Assembly (NCBI RefSeq): GCF_000024325.1
Contig: NC_013223.1
Location: 2,731,353 to 2,795,352 of the forward strand
Source of the DNA: Desulfohalobium retbaense DSM 5692
GTDB lineage: Bacteria > Desulfobacterota > Desulfovibrionia > Desulfovibrionales > Desulfohalobiaceae
Length of the DNA stretch: 64,000 nt
Direction of reading: 5' to 3'
Position 1 is the first letter of the stretch, and each line of letters starts with the position of its first letter. A program made the translations under genes and the position numbers. Shown here piece by piece: positions 18,989-27,701 of this stretch. A model generated the notes under the pieces. The model had not been told where the DNA came from. It was given only the letters and a program-made list of their open reading frames with translations, and did no database searches.

Positions 18989-20086
18989 ATGTCATACTTC
19001 CGACGTCTTGACGAACGGGTTCAGGCCCTGATGGACCAGCTCAAGAAAAATGATCGCTGGCTCATCCTCTGCGTGGCCGATCCGGACGCTCTGGCCTCAG
19101 CCATGGCCTTGAAACGGCTTTTGGCCAACAGGGTCCAGGCAGTCGGCCTGGGCATGATCAATGAGATCTCCCGCCCCGACAACCTGGCCATGGTCAAATA
19201 CCTCCGGATCCCTGTACAACGGGTCACGCCGTTGATGGCCGCCCAATACGACAAATTCGCCCTGGTGGACTCTCAGCCCCACCATAGTCCGGCCTTTGCT
19301 GATTTCAAATTTTCCCTGGTCATCGACCACCATCCCGAAAGCCCCGAGTATCCAGTCCAGGCCGACTTTCAAGAAATCCGGCCCCAATACGGTTCGAATT
19401 CGACCCTGATGACCGAATTTCTCTACAACGCCGGGGTCAAACCCGGAAAACTCCTGGCCACCGCCTTGCTCTACGGCATCAAGACCGACACCCAGAGCTT
19501 CGAACGCAATTTCCACGACGCGGATGTCAAGGCCTTCCGCTACTTGAGCAAATACGCCAACCATCTTCTTTTGCGCAAAATCGTGCGCAGCGAGTTCCGT
19601 ATCGAGTGGCTGAAGTATTTCTCCCAGGCCTTTCGCAAGATGCGGGTCATGGGCGAAGGGTTGACCGCCTACATGGGCGAGGTGGATTCCTCGGACATCC
19701 TGGTCATCCTGGCCGATTTCTTCCTTCGGGTGCACGGCATTTCCTGGACGATCGTCAGCGGCGTCAGCGATGATAAATTGATCAATGTCTTCCGTGGCGA
19801 CGGGCTGCGCCGGGACGTGGGGAAGATGGCCCAACAGCTGTTTGGCGACGTCGGCTCGGCCGGTGGGCACAAATCCATGGCCCGGGCCGAAATCCCCCTG
19901 GACAAGCTGGATAACCAGCATCCCCAGCAATTCATCTGGGAGCGTTTGGAAAATAGCAAAAAGGCCAAAAAAGCTTCTCCCGCAGGGGCGGGAAAGCAAG
20001 AGTCCAATGGCGGCACCCAATCGGACAAGATGCGCCGGGTGACCCAACCCCCGACATCTTCATCATCCTCACGCAACCCAAAGTAG
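18989..20086 (+). CDS. DHH/DHHA1 phosphoesterase, NrnA-like
   Basis: Cytosolic phosphoesterase of 365 aa with the N-terminal metal motif ADPDALASA, the DHH motif in VIDHHPES, and a C-terminal DHHA1 motif GGHKSMARAE. Relatives degrade nanoRNAs and 3'-phosphoadenosine 5'-phosphate (pAp), or act on single-stranded DNA. The last 45 residues are a Ser/Lys/Gln-rich tail that looks disordered. A GAGGTGG site precedes the ATG. It sits between the EndoQ-UvrD gene and polA (only 8 bases from polA), so a repair or nucleotide-turnover role is plausible. Confidence 0.85.
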   Translation: MSYFRRLDERVQALMDQLKKNDRWLILCVADPDALASAMALKRLLANRVQAVGLGMINEISRPDNLAMVKYLRIPVQRVTPLMAAQYDKFALVDSQPHHSPAFADFKFSLVIDHHPESPEYPVQADFQEIRPQYGSNSTLMTEFLYNAGVKPGKLLATALLYGIKTDTQSFERNFHDADVKAFRYLSKYANHLLLRKIVRSEFRIEWLKYFSQAFRKMRVMGEGLTAYMGEVDSSDILVILADFFLRVHGISWTIVSGVSDDKLINVFRGDGLRRDVGKMAQQLFGDVGSAGGHKSMARAEIPLDKLDNQHPQQFIWERLENSKKAKKASPAGAGKQESNGGTQSDKMRRVTQPPTSSSSSRNPK

Positions 20087-20094
20087 GCAGACGC

Positions 20095-22632
20095 ATGACC
20101 CCCGTAAAATCCAGAATGGGCTGGGACACGGAACCGCTGTACCTCATTGACGGAAGCGCCTATCTCTACAAGGCCTTTTACGCCTACCCCGATCTCCAGC
20201 GCTCCGACGGGTTCCCAACCAACGCCCTGTACATCCTGACCCGCCTGCTTCTGAAACTGCTCCAGGAAGAGCAACCGGTGTACGCCGCTTTTTTCCTGGA
20301 CGGCAAAGGCCCAACTTTCCGCCACGAGCTGCTGCCGAGCTATAAAGGCCACCGCCCCCGCATGCCCGAGGATCTCGCCGCCCAGATCGGTCCGCTGAAG
20401 ACCCTGCTCGACGCCCTGGGGCTGCCGAACGAGGTCCCCGAAGGCCTCGAAGCCGACGACATGATCGCCTGCCTGAGCCGCCGCTTCCGGGACCAGCGGC
20501 CCATTGTCATCATCGGCGGCGACAAGGACCTCAACCAATGTCTGGCGCCGCAGGTCTGCGTCTGGGACCCGAGTGGCAAACAGGAAAAGCTGGTCACGGC
20601 CGACTCTTTTGCAAAACAATTCGGGTTCGCGCCGACTATCTGGCCCGATTATCAAGCCCTGGTGGGAGATTCCAGCGACAACATCCCTGGCGTGCCCGGC
20701 GTCGGACCGAAAACGGCCGAAAAATGGCTCAAGCGGTTCCCTGGCCTTGAAACACTGCGCGACAACCGCGAACGACTCTCGGTCAAGGAGCAGGAGAAAC
20801 TCGTTCCCCATCTGGACGATATTTTCACCTACCGCCAACTGACACGCCTGCGCACCGATTGCTGTGCGGAGCGGGACCTGGATGGTTTTGCCGTCCAGGG
20901 TCAGGACACCGGCGCCTTGCGCAGCTTTCTCCAGGAATACGAATTCCGCTCGCTGCTCCGGGACCATTTCCGGGAGGAGGGAGCTGCGAAACAGGAAACC
21001 AACGCCCGGATCGCGGCGAGCACAACAGAGATCGACCCTGACTCGCTCGCCGCGTGCGAAGTTGGCCTGTATCCGGATGGCGAGAGCTTTGTCCTGGCGC
21101 TGGCAGGGAAGGAATACCGCCCCGACTGGGACATCGAGCACTGGGTGGACCACCTGTCCCGGGCCGAGCGGGTCTATCTGCCTTCCCTGAAAGACCTTCT
21201 GGTCGCCGACAGCGCCTGGGAAGGGCTGCCCTATGCCCGCTGTTTTGATCTCAGCCTTGGCGCCTATCTTCTGGATCCTGAACAGCGCTCCTATTCCTGG
21301 GACAAAATCCGGCAACGCCACCAGAACCAGCTCGAGACCCATCCGGACAACAACGCCCTCTCGATTATGGAAACCGGCAGGATTTTGCGCCGCGAACTGG
21401 CCAACAGCGAGTTGCTCTCGCTGATGCAGGATATCGAGCTCCCCCTGGTCGGCGTGCTGGTCCGCATGGAGAAACGTGGGTTGGCCATCGATCTGGAAGC
21501 CTTCCGTCGCTTCCTGGACGAGGTCCAGGAGGAACTCGACGGTCTGACCCACGAGATCTATGATCTGGCGGGCCAGGAATTCAACCTCCGCTCCAGCCAG
21601 CAGATGGCCCAGGTCCTGTTCGGGGACCTGGAACTGCCGACAGGACGCAAAACCCCCGGCGGTGTGCCGTCCACCTCCAGTCAGGTCCTGGAAGGGTTGC
21701 GCAATGTGCACCCCATTATTCCCAAGATCCTGCGCTTTCGGACCTTGGAGAAATTGCGGTCCACCTATCTGGAGCCCCTGCCCCAGAAAGTGGACGATAC
21801 CTCCCGGCTGCACACCCACTTCAACCAGCTGGCCACGGCCACCGGCCGGTTGTCGAGCAGCGGCCCGAACCTCCAGAACATCCCCATCCGCGGCGAATTC
21901 GGCCCCCGCATGCGGCAATGTTTTGTGGCCCCGGAGGGCAGCCGGCTGGTGGCGGCCGACTACTCCCAAATCGAACTCCGGGTCCTGGCCCACCTCTCCC
22001 AGGACCCCACCCTCCTGGAGGCCTTCACCCAAGGCGAAGACATCCACAGCCGCACAGCCGCCGTGATCATGGACATCGCCGACGAACACGTCGACAGCGA
22101 AGCCCGTCGTCAGGCCAAGACCATCAATTTCGGCCTTCTTTACGGCATGGGGCCCCAAAAACTCTCCCGGGAACTCGGTATCTCCCTCAATGAGGCCAAA
22201 ACCTTCATTCAACGGTATTTCGATCGCCTGCAAGGGGTCAGCGCCTTTTATGAACGCATCGAAGACGCGGCCAAACAGCACGGGTATGTCACCACCTGGG
22301 CCGGCCGCAGACGGCTGCTGCCGGATATCAATTCCCGCAATGCCAACCTGGCCCAGCAGGCGCGGCGGATGGCTGTGAATACCGTCGTCCAGGGCAGTGC
22401 GGCTGACATCATCAAAATGGCCATGATCGAGGCCGACGGCGACACGGAGCTTGCTGATGCCGGCGCCCGCCTGACCCTGCAAGTCCACGACGAATTGTTG
22501 CTCGAAGTGCCCCGTGAGGCAGCCGAAACAGCAGGAAAGCGCCTGGCCGCAATCATGGCCTCGGTGGCGGACATGGACGTGCCGCTGGCTGTAGACTGGG
22601 GAGTGGGGACCAATTGGGCTGAAGCGCACTGA
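20095..22632 (+). CDS. polA: DNA polymerase I
   Basis: The 845-aa enzyme has an N-terminal 5'-nuclease domain (LIDGSAYLYKAFYA; GLEADDMIA; GDKDLNQ; GDSSDNIPGVPGVGPKTA), a middle domain of about 170 residues, and a C-terminal polymerase with motif A (ADYSQIELRVLAHLS), motif B (RRQAKTINFGLLYGMG) and motif C (VHDELLLEVP). In the middle domain I cannot find the D-x-E and later Asp residues of the 3'-5' exonuclease; the matching stretch reads CEVGLYPDGESFVLAL. Proofreading is therefore probably lost, as in Taq polymerase. The gene follows the DHH gene by eight bases and is likely co-transcribed with it. Confidence 0.95.
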   Translation: MTPVKSRMGWDTEPLYLIDGSAYLYKAFYAYPDLQRSDGFPTNALYILTRLLLKLLQEEQPVYAAFFLDGKGPTFRHELLPSYKGHRPRMPEDLAAQIGPLKTLLDALGLPNEVPEGLEADDMIACLSRRFRDQRPIVIIGGDKDLNQCLAPQVCVWDPSGKQEKLVTADSFAKQFGFAPTIWPDYQALVGDSSDNIPGVPGVGPKTAEKWLKRFPGLETLRDNRERLSVKEQEKLVPHLDDIFTYRQLTRLRTDCCAERDLDGFAVQGQDTGALRSFLQEYEFRSLLRDHFREEGAAKQETNARIAASTTEIDPDSLAACEVGLYPDGESFVLALAGKEYRPDWDIEHWVDHLSRAERVYLPSLKDLLVADSAWEGLPYARCFDLSLGAYLLDPEQRSYSWDKIRQRHQNQLETHPDNNALSIMETGRILRRELANSELLSLMQDIELPLVGVLVRMEKRGLAIDLEAFRRFLDEVQEELDGLTHEIYDLAGQEFNLRSSQQMAQVLFGDLELPTGRKTPGGVPSTSSQVLEGLRNVHPIIPKILRFRTLEKLRSTYLEPLPQKVDDTSRLHTHFNQLATATGRLSSSGPNLQNIPIRGEFGPRMRQCFVAPEGSRLVAADYSQIELRVLAHLSQDPTLLEAFTQGEDIHSRTAAVIMDIADEHVDSEARRQAKTINFGLLYGMGPQKLSRELGISLNEAKTFIQRYFDRLQGVSAFYERIEDAAKQHGYVTTWAGRRRLLPDINSRNANLAQQARRMAVNTVVQGSAADIIKMAMIEADGDTELADAGARLTLQVHDELLLEVPREAAETAGKRLAAIMASVADMDVPLAVDWGVGTNWAEAH

Positions 22633-22671
22633 ACCACGGCCTGATCAACCACCCCTCGCCGTTGCCGTGTA

Positions 22672-22687
22672 GGTGCGAATTCGCACC
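22672..22687. repeat. Perfect 16-bp palindrome between polA and the aminotransferase
   Basis: GGTGCGAATTCGCACC is a complete palindrome, 65 bases before the aminotransferase start and 39 bases past the polA stop. It could be an operator or a minimal hairpin. No known regulator motif is recognised. Confidence 0.4.
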
Positions 22688-22751
22688 GGCACCGAATTCA
22701 TGGAGCCGAGATGGACTCTTCTTTTGTGCACCTTCAACCGTGTGAGTGACC

Positions 22752-23939
22752 ATGAACCCAAAGACCAGACTTCTGACTCCCGGACCGACCCCGTTGCCGG
22801 AGAAAGTCCGCCTGGCCCTGGCCCAGGATATGATCCACCACCGCAAAGCGGCCTTTCAGGGCCATATGCAACGCGTTCAGACCGGTCTCAAAGAATTGTT
22901 CTGGACCAGTGAACCGGTCCTGCCCCTGACCTGTTCCGGCAGCGGCGCCATGGAAGCGGCGGTAACCAACCTGTTCCAACCCGGCGATCGGGTCCTGGTC
23001 GTGGAGGGGGGAAAATTCGGTCAACGTTGGAGACAAATTTGTGAGCGGTATGGCCTGGAGGTCGAACCGCTCCAGGTCGAGTGGGGATGCGGTGCCGATC
23101 CAGCCGCAGTGGCAAAGCGCCTCTCCGCCGACGGCCCGTTTCAGGGTCTTCTGGTCCAGGCCTCGGAAACCTCGACCGGGGTGCTCCACCCGATCCGGGA
23201 CCTGGCACAGGCCCTCCAAGGCCATGAGACCCTGCTCGTTGTCGATGGCATTTCCGCCGTTGGGGTTTCGCCCTGCCCTATGGACGCCTGGGGGATCGAT
23301 TGCCTTTTGACCGGCTCCCAAAAAGGCCTCATGCTGCCGCCCGGCATGGCCTTGCTCAGCCTCAGCCAGCGGGCCTGGCGCCGCGTGGAGGCCAACCCCC
23401 GCCCGCCGTTTTATTTCAATCTGCTCGGCGAGCGGCAGCGCAACGCCGGGAACCAGACCCTCTACACCTCGCCGGTGTCCCATATTTTCGGCCTTGAAGC
23501 CTGCCTGGAGCTTGTTCTCGAATCCGGGCTGGAAAGCTTGTACCGGAGCCAATGGGCCCTGACGCACATGGCCCGTGCCGGCATCGAAGCCATGGGGTTG
23601 TCCCTGCTCGTCCGAGATTGCTACACATGGGGGCTGACCAGTGTCCGCCTGCCGGAAGACATCGACGGACAGGAAGTCCTCTCCCTGGCGGCCTCGGAAT
23701 ACGGCGCCGTCCTGGCCGGAGGACAGGACCACCTCAAAGGACGCATCGTCCGCCTGGGGCACATGGGCTATGTCGATTGGGGCGACGTCCTGGCCGGTCT
23801 TTCAGCCCTGGGACGGAGCTGCCAGCGCCTCGGCGCGACCATCGACCTCCAGGCCGGGCTGGCCGCCGGGCTGGCCGCCTATGAACATGAATTGAGCACA
23901 TTTACTCTTGAAAACCATACCCAGCCGCTGGCCCCTTGA
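22752..23939 (+). CDS. Class V aminotransferase (serine/alanine-glyoxylate type)
   Basis: PLP enzyme of 395 aa. It begins with the family signature LLTPGPTPLPEKV and contains HHRKAAF, LTCSGSGAMEAAVTN (cofactor phosphate loop), VVDGISAVG, and the PLP-lysine motif TGSQKGLMLPPG, all as in alanine/serine-glyoxylate aminotransferases. These transfer amino groups between serine or alanine and glyoxylate or pyruvate. In Desulfovibrio the same family was once mislabelled as a soluble hydrogenase subunit. ATG 22752 is used; its ribosome site is weak and a GTG two codons earlier is possible. It likely heads a unit with the DUF1844 gene and argC. Confidence 0.87.
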   Translation: MNPKTRLLTPGPTPLPEKVRLALAQDMIHHRKAAFQGHMQRVQTGLKELFWTSEPVLPLTCSGSGAMEAAVTNLFQPGDRVLVVEGGKFGQRWRQICERYGLEVEPLQVEWGCGADPAAVAKRLSADGPFQGLLVQASETSTGVLHPIRDLAQALQGHETLLVVDGISAVGVSPCPMDAWGIDCLLTGSQKGLMLPPGMALLSLSQRAWRRVEANPRPPFYFNLLGERQRNAGNQTLYTSPVSHIFGLEACLELVLESGLESLYRSQWALTHMARAGIEAMGLSLLVRDCYTWGLTSVRLPEDIDGQEVLSLAASEYGAVLAGGQDHLKGRIVRLGHMGYVDWGDVLAGLSALGRSCQRLGATIDLQAGLAAGLAAYEHELSTFTLENHTQPLAP

Positions 23940-24006
23940 GACCGGCGGCCTGACTGCCGTCGTACGGCGGACGGTCTGCACCAACCAGACGCAAGAGAGG
24001 TACGCC

Positions 24007-24339
24007 ATGACCGACGAGACCACGAACCCATCCCGACATGAAGCCAAAGAGGCCTATGATTCGCAGGCCAGCAAAGACGGTCAGGAAACCATGATGCCCC
24101 AGGTCGACTGGACGACCTTCATCATGTCCCTTTCTTCTTCTGTCCTGGCACAGCTTGGCGAAGTCCCGGACCCCGAGTCCGGACAAAAGGGTATCAACCT
24201 CGATATGGCCCGGCACACCATCAATATCCTGGGCATGCTCGAAGAAAAGACGGCGGGAAATCTGACGCCCGAGGAAGAGCGCCAATTCAAGGATATCCTG
24301 TTTGAACTCCGGATGAAATACGTCCAGAAATCGCAGTAA
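24007..24339 (+). CDS. DUF1844 family protein
   Basis: The 110-aa cytosolic protein has a polar N-terminus and the conserved block VDWTTFIMSLSSSVLAQLGEVPDPESG..MARHTINILGMLEEKTAGNLT that defines DUF1844, common in deltaproteobacteria. The function is unknown. AAGAGAGG precedes ATG 24007. It ends 10 bases before argC and is probably co-transcribed with it. Confidence 0.88.
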   Translation: MTDETTNPSRHEAKEAYDSQASKDGQETMMPQVDWTTFIMSLSSSVLAQLGEVPDPESGQKGINLDMARHTINILGMLEEKTAGNLTPEEERQFKDILFELRMKYVQKSQ

Positions 24340-24349
24340 GGAGACAGCA

Positions 24350-25405
24350 ATGGCCCGTATCCCCGTAGGCCTGGTCGGTGTTACCGGCTACGCCGGCATG
24401 GAATTGGTCCGGCTCTTGGCGGGACACCCTGATCTTGAACTGGTTCAAGCCACCTCACGCCAGCACGCCGGAACTCCGCTGGGCCAGCTCTACCCCTTTC
24501 TGCACGGACGTCCGGAGGCAAAAATCGTGGTCCAATCCCCGGATTCCGCGACACTCGCCGCCGCATGTCGGCTGGTCTTTCTCGCCGTTCCCCACGGGGC
24601 GGCCATGGAGGTCAGCGCGCAATTGCTCAAGGCCGGCACCAAGGTCGTCGACTTGAGCGCTGATTTTCGCCTCAGGGACCCGGAGGTCTATGCAAAGTGG
24701 TACGGGCTGCCCCATCAGCAGCGCGCCCTGCTGGAAGAAGCCGTCTACGGCCTGCCAGAACTTTACGGCCACAAGGTCACCGAGGCGACCAGACTGGTCG
24801 CCAACCCCGGCTGCTATCCCTCGGGGATCATCCTCGGGCTGGTGCCGGCCCTGCGCGAAGGGGTCATCAGCAGCCGGGACATTGTCGCCGATGCCAAATC
24901 CGGCGCGAGCGGGGCCGGGCGCAAACCGTCCACGGGCACCCTGTATTGCGAGGTCAGCGACACCCTGCGCGCCTATGGCCTGGGCACGCACCGCCACACC
25001 CCGGAGATCGAGCAGGAACTTGCCGTGGCTGCCGACTCGCCGGTGACCATCTCCTTCAGCCCCCATCTGGTGCCCATGAACCGGGGCATTCTGGCGACAA
25101 GCTACGGGCGCATGCAGCAACCGCTGTCCCTGGAAGAAGTCCATGCCCTGTACACCTCATGCTACGCCGACGCCCCGTGGGTGCGTGTGCTGCCCGAGGG
25201 GACCCTTCCGGAGACTCGCTGGGTCCGGGGAACCATGTTTTGCGACATCGGCCTGGTGGTCGACCGGCGGACGGACCGATTGCTCGTCGTCACCGCCGTG
25301 GACAATCTCTGCCGCGGCGCTTCCGGTCAGGCCATAGCCAACGCCAACCGCATGCTCGGCCTGGAGCCGTGCACCGGTCTGGATCTGCCGCCAATGATGC
25401 CTTGA
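24350..25405 (+). CDS. argC: N-acetyl-gamma-glutamyl-phosphate reductase
   Basis: Third enzyme of arginine biosynthesis, a cytosolic NADPH-dependent reductase of 351 aa. The Rossmann start is VGLVGVTGYAGMELVRLL, and the catalytic Cys lies in VANPGCYPSG. HRHTPEIEQEL supplies the conserved His motif and the C-terminus has the CRGASGQAIANANRMLG signature. Full family length. AAGGAGACAGCA leads into the ATG. No other arg genes are in the window. Confidence 0.96.
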   Translation: MARIPVGLVGVTGYAGMELVRLLAGHPDLELVQATSRQHAGTPLGQLYPFLHGRPEAKIVVQSPDSATLAAACRLVFLAVPHGAAMEVSAQLLKAGTKVVDLSADFRLRDPEVYAKWYGLPHQQRALLEEAVYGLPELYGHKVTEATRLVANPGCYPSGIILGLVPALREGVISSRDIVADAKSGASGAGRKPSTGTLYCEVSDTLRAYGLGTHRHTPEIEQELAVAADSPVTISFSPHLVPMNRGILATSYGRMQQPLSLEEVHALYTSCYADAPWVRVLPEGTLPETRWVRGTMFCDIGLVVDRRTDRLLVVTAVDNLCRGASGQAIANANRMLGLEPCTGLDLPPMMP

Positions 25406-25425
25406 GTCGGGCCGGTGCTTCCTGT

Positions 25426-25448
25426 AGCGGCCGGCCCTCCAGGCCGCT
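25426..25448. terminator. Weak stem-loop between convergent argC and the CoA-ligase gene
   Basis: A 7-bp stem (25426-25432 / 25442-25448) with a 9-base loop fills the short space between convergent stop codons. It has no T run and overlaps the first codons upstream of the ligase stop; it is the only candidate terminator in the gap. Confidence 0.35.
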
Positions 25449-26738
25449 TCACTCGCTGTCGCGCTCGTCAAGAACCCGTTTGGACTTGGCAAAGGTCCGG
25501 GGAAGATCCCCCGGATCGAGGATGTGCACGGCGCAGCGGACCATGAGCCGGCGGCGCAGGCAGGTGCTGACCGCCTCGGAGAGATTCCCGTCCGCGTCCT
25601 TACGGGCCCCTGGGTGGCGTTCGACACGCAGGACCATGACATCGACGCCGTGCTGACGGGTCAGCCGGATCTGGTATTCCGAGCTGAGTTCGGGGAAGGT
25701 CTCCAGGACTTCGGCGATCTGTCCCGGATAGATGTTGACGCCGCGGAAAATGATCATGTCGTCGGAGCGGCCGAGGATGCGGTCGTGGCGGGGGAGTTCC
25801 AGTCCGCAGGGGCAGGGATCGGGCAAAAGGCGGGAAAGGTCCCGGGTCCGGTAACGGATCAGCGGCGAGGCCTCCTTGGACAGCGTAGTGACGACCATTT
25901 CGCCAATCTCGCCCGGGGCCACCGGCTCCAGGGTCACCGGATTGAGAATTTCGAGGATGAATTGGTCCGCCCAGTAGTGCAATCCGTCGTGGGCGTCGCA
26001 TTCGAGACCGGTGCCTGGACCGTAAAGTTCGGTCATCCCCGGGATGTCGTAGCACCCTTCCAGGCCGAAGACCTCTTCGACCCGTTGGCGCATCTTGGGC
26101 GTATGGGGCTCAGCGCCGAAGATGATCCGTTTGAGATGGATCCTGTCCTGGAGGCGCTGTTTCTCGACCTCCTCGGCCAAGAGCAGGGCCATCGAAGCCG
26201 TAGAACACAGGCAGGTGCTCTGCATGTCGAGCAGAAACTGGAGATGGATGTCCAGATTGCCCGGGCCAATGGGCAAGGCCATGGCCCCAAAATGTTCACA
26301 CCCGAGTTGGAAGCCGACACCGGCCGTCCAAAGCCCGTAGCCGACAGCGATCTGGACCCGGTCACGGGGCGTGAGTCCGGCCAGGGCATAGCATCGAGCC
26401 ATCATGGATTTCCAGGTCTCGATGTCCTTCTGGGTGTAGGCCAGAATTTTCCGTTTTCCGGTCGTGCCTGATGAAGCGTGGACCCGGACGACCTCGTCCT
26501 CCGGGACACTGAGCAGGGGCAACGGATACTCAGCCCGCAGATCGTCCACAGTGGTCACCGGCAGGTGGCGCAAATCATCGAGGCCGCGGACAGCCTCGGG
26601 CGTCACCCCCGAATCCTGCAATCGCTTGCGGTACCGCTCGTTGCCGTTATAGGCATGGGCCACAGTCCAGCGCAGACCCGCTTCCTGGTGGGCCCGCAAT
26701 TCCTCGGCGCTGAACCGGGGAAAATATGCATGCGTCAT
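25449..26738 (-). CDS. Phenylacetate-CoA ligase family enzyme (1 of 2)
   Basis: AMP-forming aryl-CoA ligase of 429 aa. Motifs: VHASSGTTGKRKI (ATP loop), YGLWTAGVGFQLG, GMTELYGPG, LIRYRTRDLSRL, and DDMIIFRGVNIYPGQIAEVL at the start of the C-terminal domain. It would activate an aromatic acid such as phenylacetate or a related carboxylate to its CoA ester. AGGAG lies before ATG 26738. It stands apart from any paa catabolic genes. A paralogue lies at 54290-55576. In sulfate reducers such isolated ligases are linked to indolepyruvate or phenylpyruvate oxidation, but the substrate here is unknown. Confidence 0.87.
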   Translation of the reverse strand: MTHAYFPRFSAEELRAHQEAGLRWTVAHAYNGNERYRKRLQDSGVTPEAVRGLDDLRHLPVTTVDDLRAEYPLPLLSVPEDEVVRVHASSGTTGKRKILAYTQKDIETWKSMMARCYALAGLTPRDRVQIAVGYGLWTAGVGFQLGCEHFGAMALPIGPGNLDIHLQFLLDMQSTCLCSTASMALLLAEEVEKQRLQDRIHLKRIIFGAEPHTPKMRQRVEEVFGLEGCYDIPGMTELYGPGTGLECDAHDGLHYWADQFILEILNPVTLEPVAPGEIGEMVVTTLSKEASPLIRYRTRDLSRLLPDPCPCGLELPRHDRILGRSDDMIIFRGVNIYPGQIAEVLETFPELSSEYQIRLTRQHGVDVMVLRVERHPGARKDADGNLSEAVSTCLRRRLMVRCAVHILDPGDLPRTFAKSKRVLDERDSE

Positions 26739-26810
26739 GGTCGTCTCCTCAGGTGTGCGAACGGCACTATGGGCGGTTGATTCAGAATTTGTCAAGAAAA
26801 GGGACATCCC

Positions 26811-27584
26811 ATGGACCTTGCCTCGGTTTTTTTTCCTCTGCTTGCGCTCTTTCTCGGCCTGGTGCTGGGCAGCTTCTATAACGTCTGCATCCACCGCTAC
26901 CTGAGCCAAACATCCATTGTCTGGCCCGGCTCGCATTGCCCGCAATGCGGTCACAGGCTGAGCTGGTGGGAAAATATTCCGCTCGTGAGTTTTCTCGTTT
27001 TGCGCGGACGCTGCCGTGCCTGCCGCACCCCGATCAGCTGGCGCTATCCCCTGGTCGAGGGCCTTTCCGGACTCTGGGCCCTGGCCCTGGCCTGGCAATT
27101 CGGTCCCGGCACCGCCTGGCTGGTGTATATGGGCTTCGGCGGACTGCTCATTGTGGCCAGTTTCATTGATCTGGACAGCTTCATCCTCCCCGACCGTCTG
27201 ACGCTGCCCGGCGGGCTCCTGGCCCTGATCGCGGCACCGACGCTGCTGGGGCTGTCCTGGAGTTCGGCAGCCATCGGGGCCGTGGCCGGAGCGGGCACCT
27301 TCTGGATCCTGCAACAGGGGTACAAACTCCTGCGCGGGGTCGAAGGACTGGGCACCGGGGACATCAAACTCATGTTCCTGCTCGGTGGACTGCTCGGCTG
27401 GCAATCCCTGCCCCTGGTGGTCTTTCTCGGCGCCCTGAGTGGTCTGGGCGTCAGCGTGGTCTACCTTGTCCGGGACCGCAGCCAAGGTATGCAGACCGCC
27501 ATCCCCTTCGGCCCATTTTTGAGCCTGGGCGGGATGCTGACAATCCTCTTCGGCCCATCACTTCTGCAATGGTATCTGGGCTGA
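26811..27584 (+). CDS. Prepilin peptidase / N-methyltransferase (type 4)
   Basis: Polytopic inner-membrane aspartyl protease of 257 aa that cleaves and N-methylates type IV prepilins or pseudopilins. The N-terminal methylase domain has the zinc cysteines (CPQCG and CRAC) and the GSFYNVCIHR motif. Both catalytic aspartates are visible, in FIDLDSFILPD and in GTGDIKLM. Full length. No pilin genes are nearby, so it is an orphan that serves substrates encoded elsewhere. Confidence 0.93.
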   Translation: MDLASVFFPLLALFLGLVLGSFYNVCIHRYLSQTSIVWPGSHCPQCGHRLSWWENIPLVSFLVLRGRCRACRTPISWRYPLVEGLSGLWALALAWQFGPGTAWLVYMGFGGLLIVASFIDLDSFILPDRLTLPGGLLALIAAPTLLGLSWSSAAIGAVAGAGTFWILQQGYKLLRGVEGLGTGDIKLMFLLGGLLGWQSLPLVVFLGALSGLGVSVVYLVRDRSQGMQTAIPFGPFLSLGGMLTILFGPSLLQWYLG

Positions 27585-27652
27585 CAGGGAGGGAAACACA
27601 AATCCAAAGTAGCCTTGAAGTTGGAAAGCTCCCTGCCAAAATCCGGGGCCGG

Positions 27653-27668
27653 GATTGTGGCCACAATC
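27653..27668. promoter_or_regulatory. Perfect 16-bp palindrome upstream of fdhD
   Basis: GATTGTGGCCACAATC is a complete palindrome ending 33 bases before the fdhD ATG. It shares TTGTG/CACAA half-sites with CRP/FNR- and Rex-type boxes, but the two halves are too close for those consensus spacings. It is a candidate operator of unknown regulator. Confidence 0.4.
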
Positions 27669-27701
27669 ACAAAAACGGCTCAGACATCCAGGAGAAACGT
27701 C

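Noticed and set aside
19669..22629. 986-aa open frame opposite polA and the DHH gene
   Set aside because: Antisense shadow of well-supported genes; composition is that of a reversed coding frame.
27653..27668. Rex or HcpR/FNR site before fdhD
   Set aside because: Half-sites TTGTG and CACAA are present but only two bases apart, which does not fit these consensus spacings.
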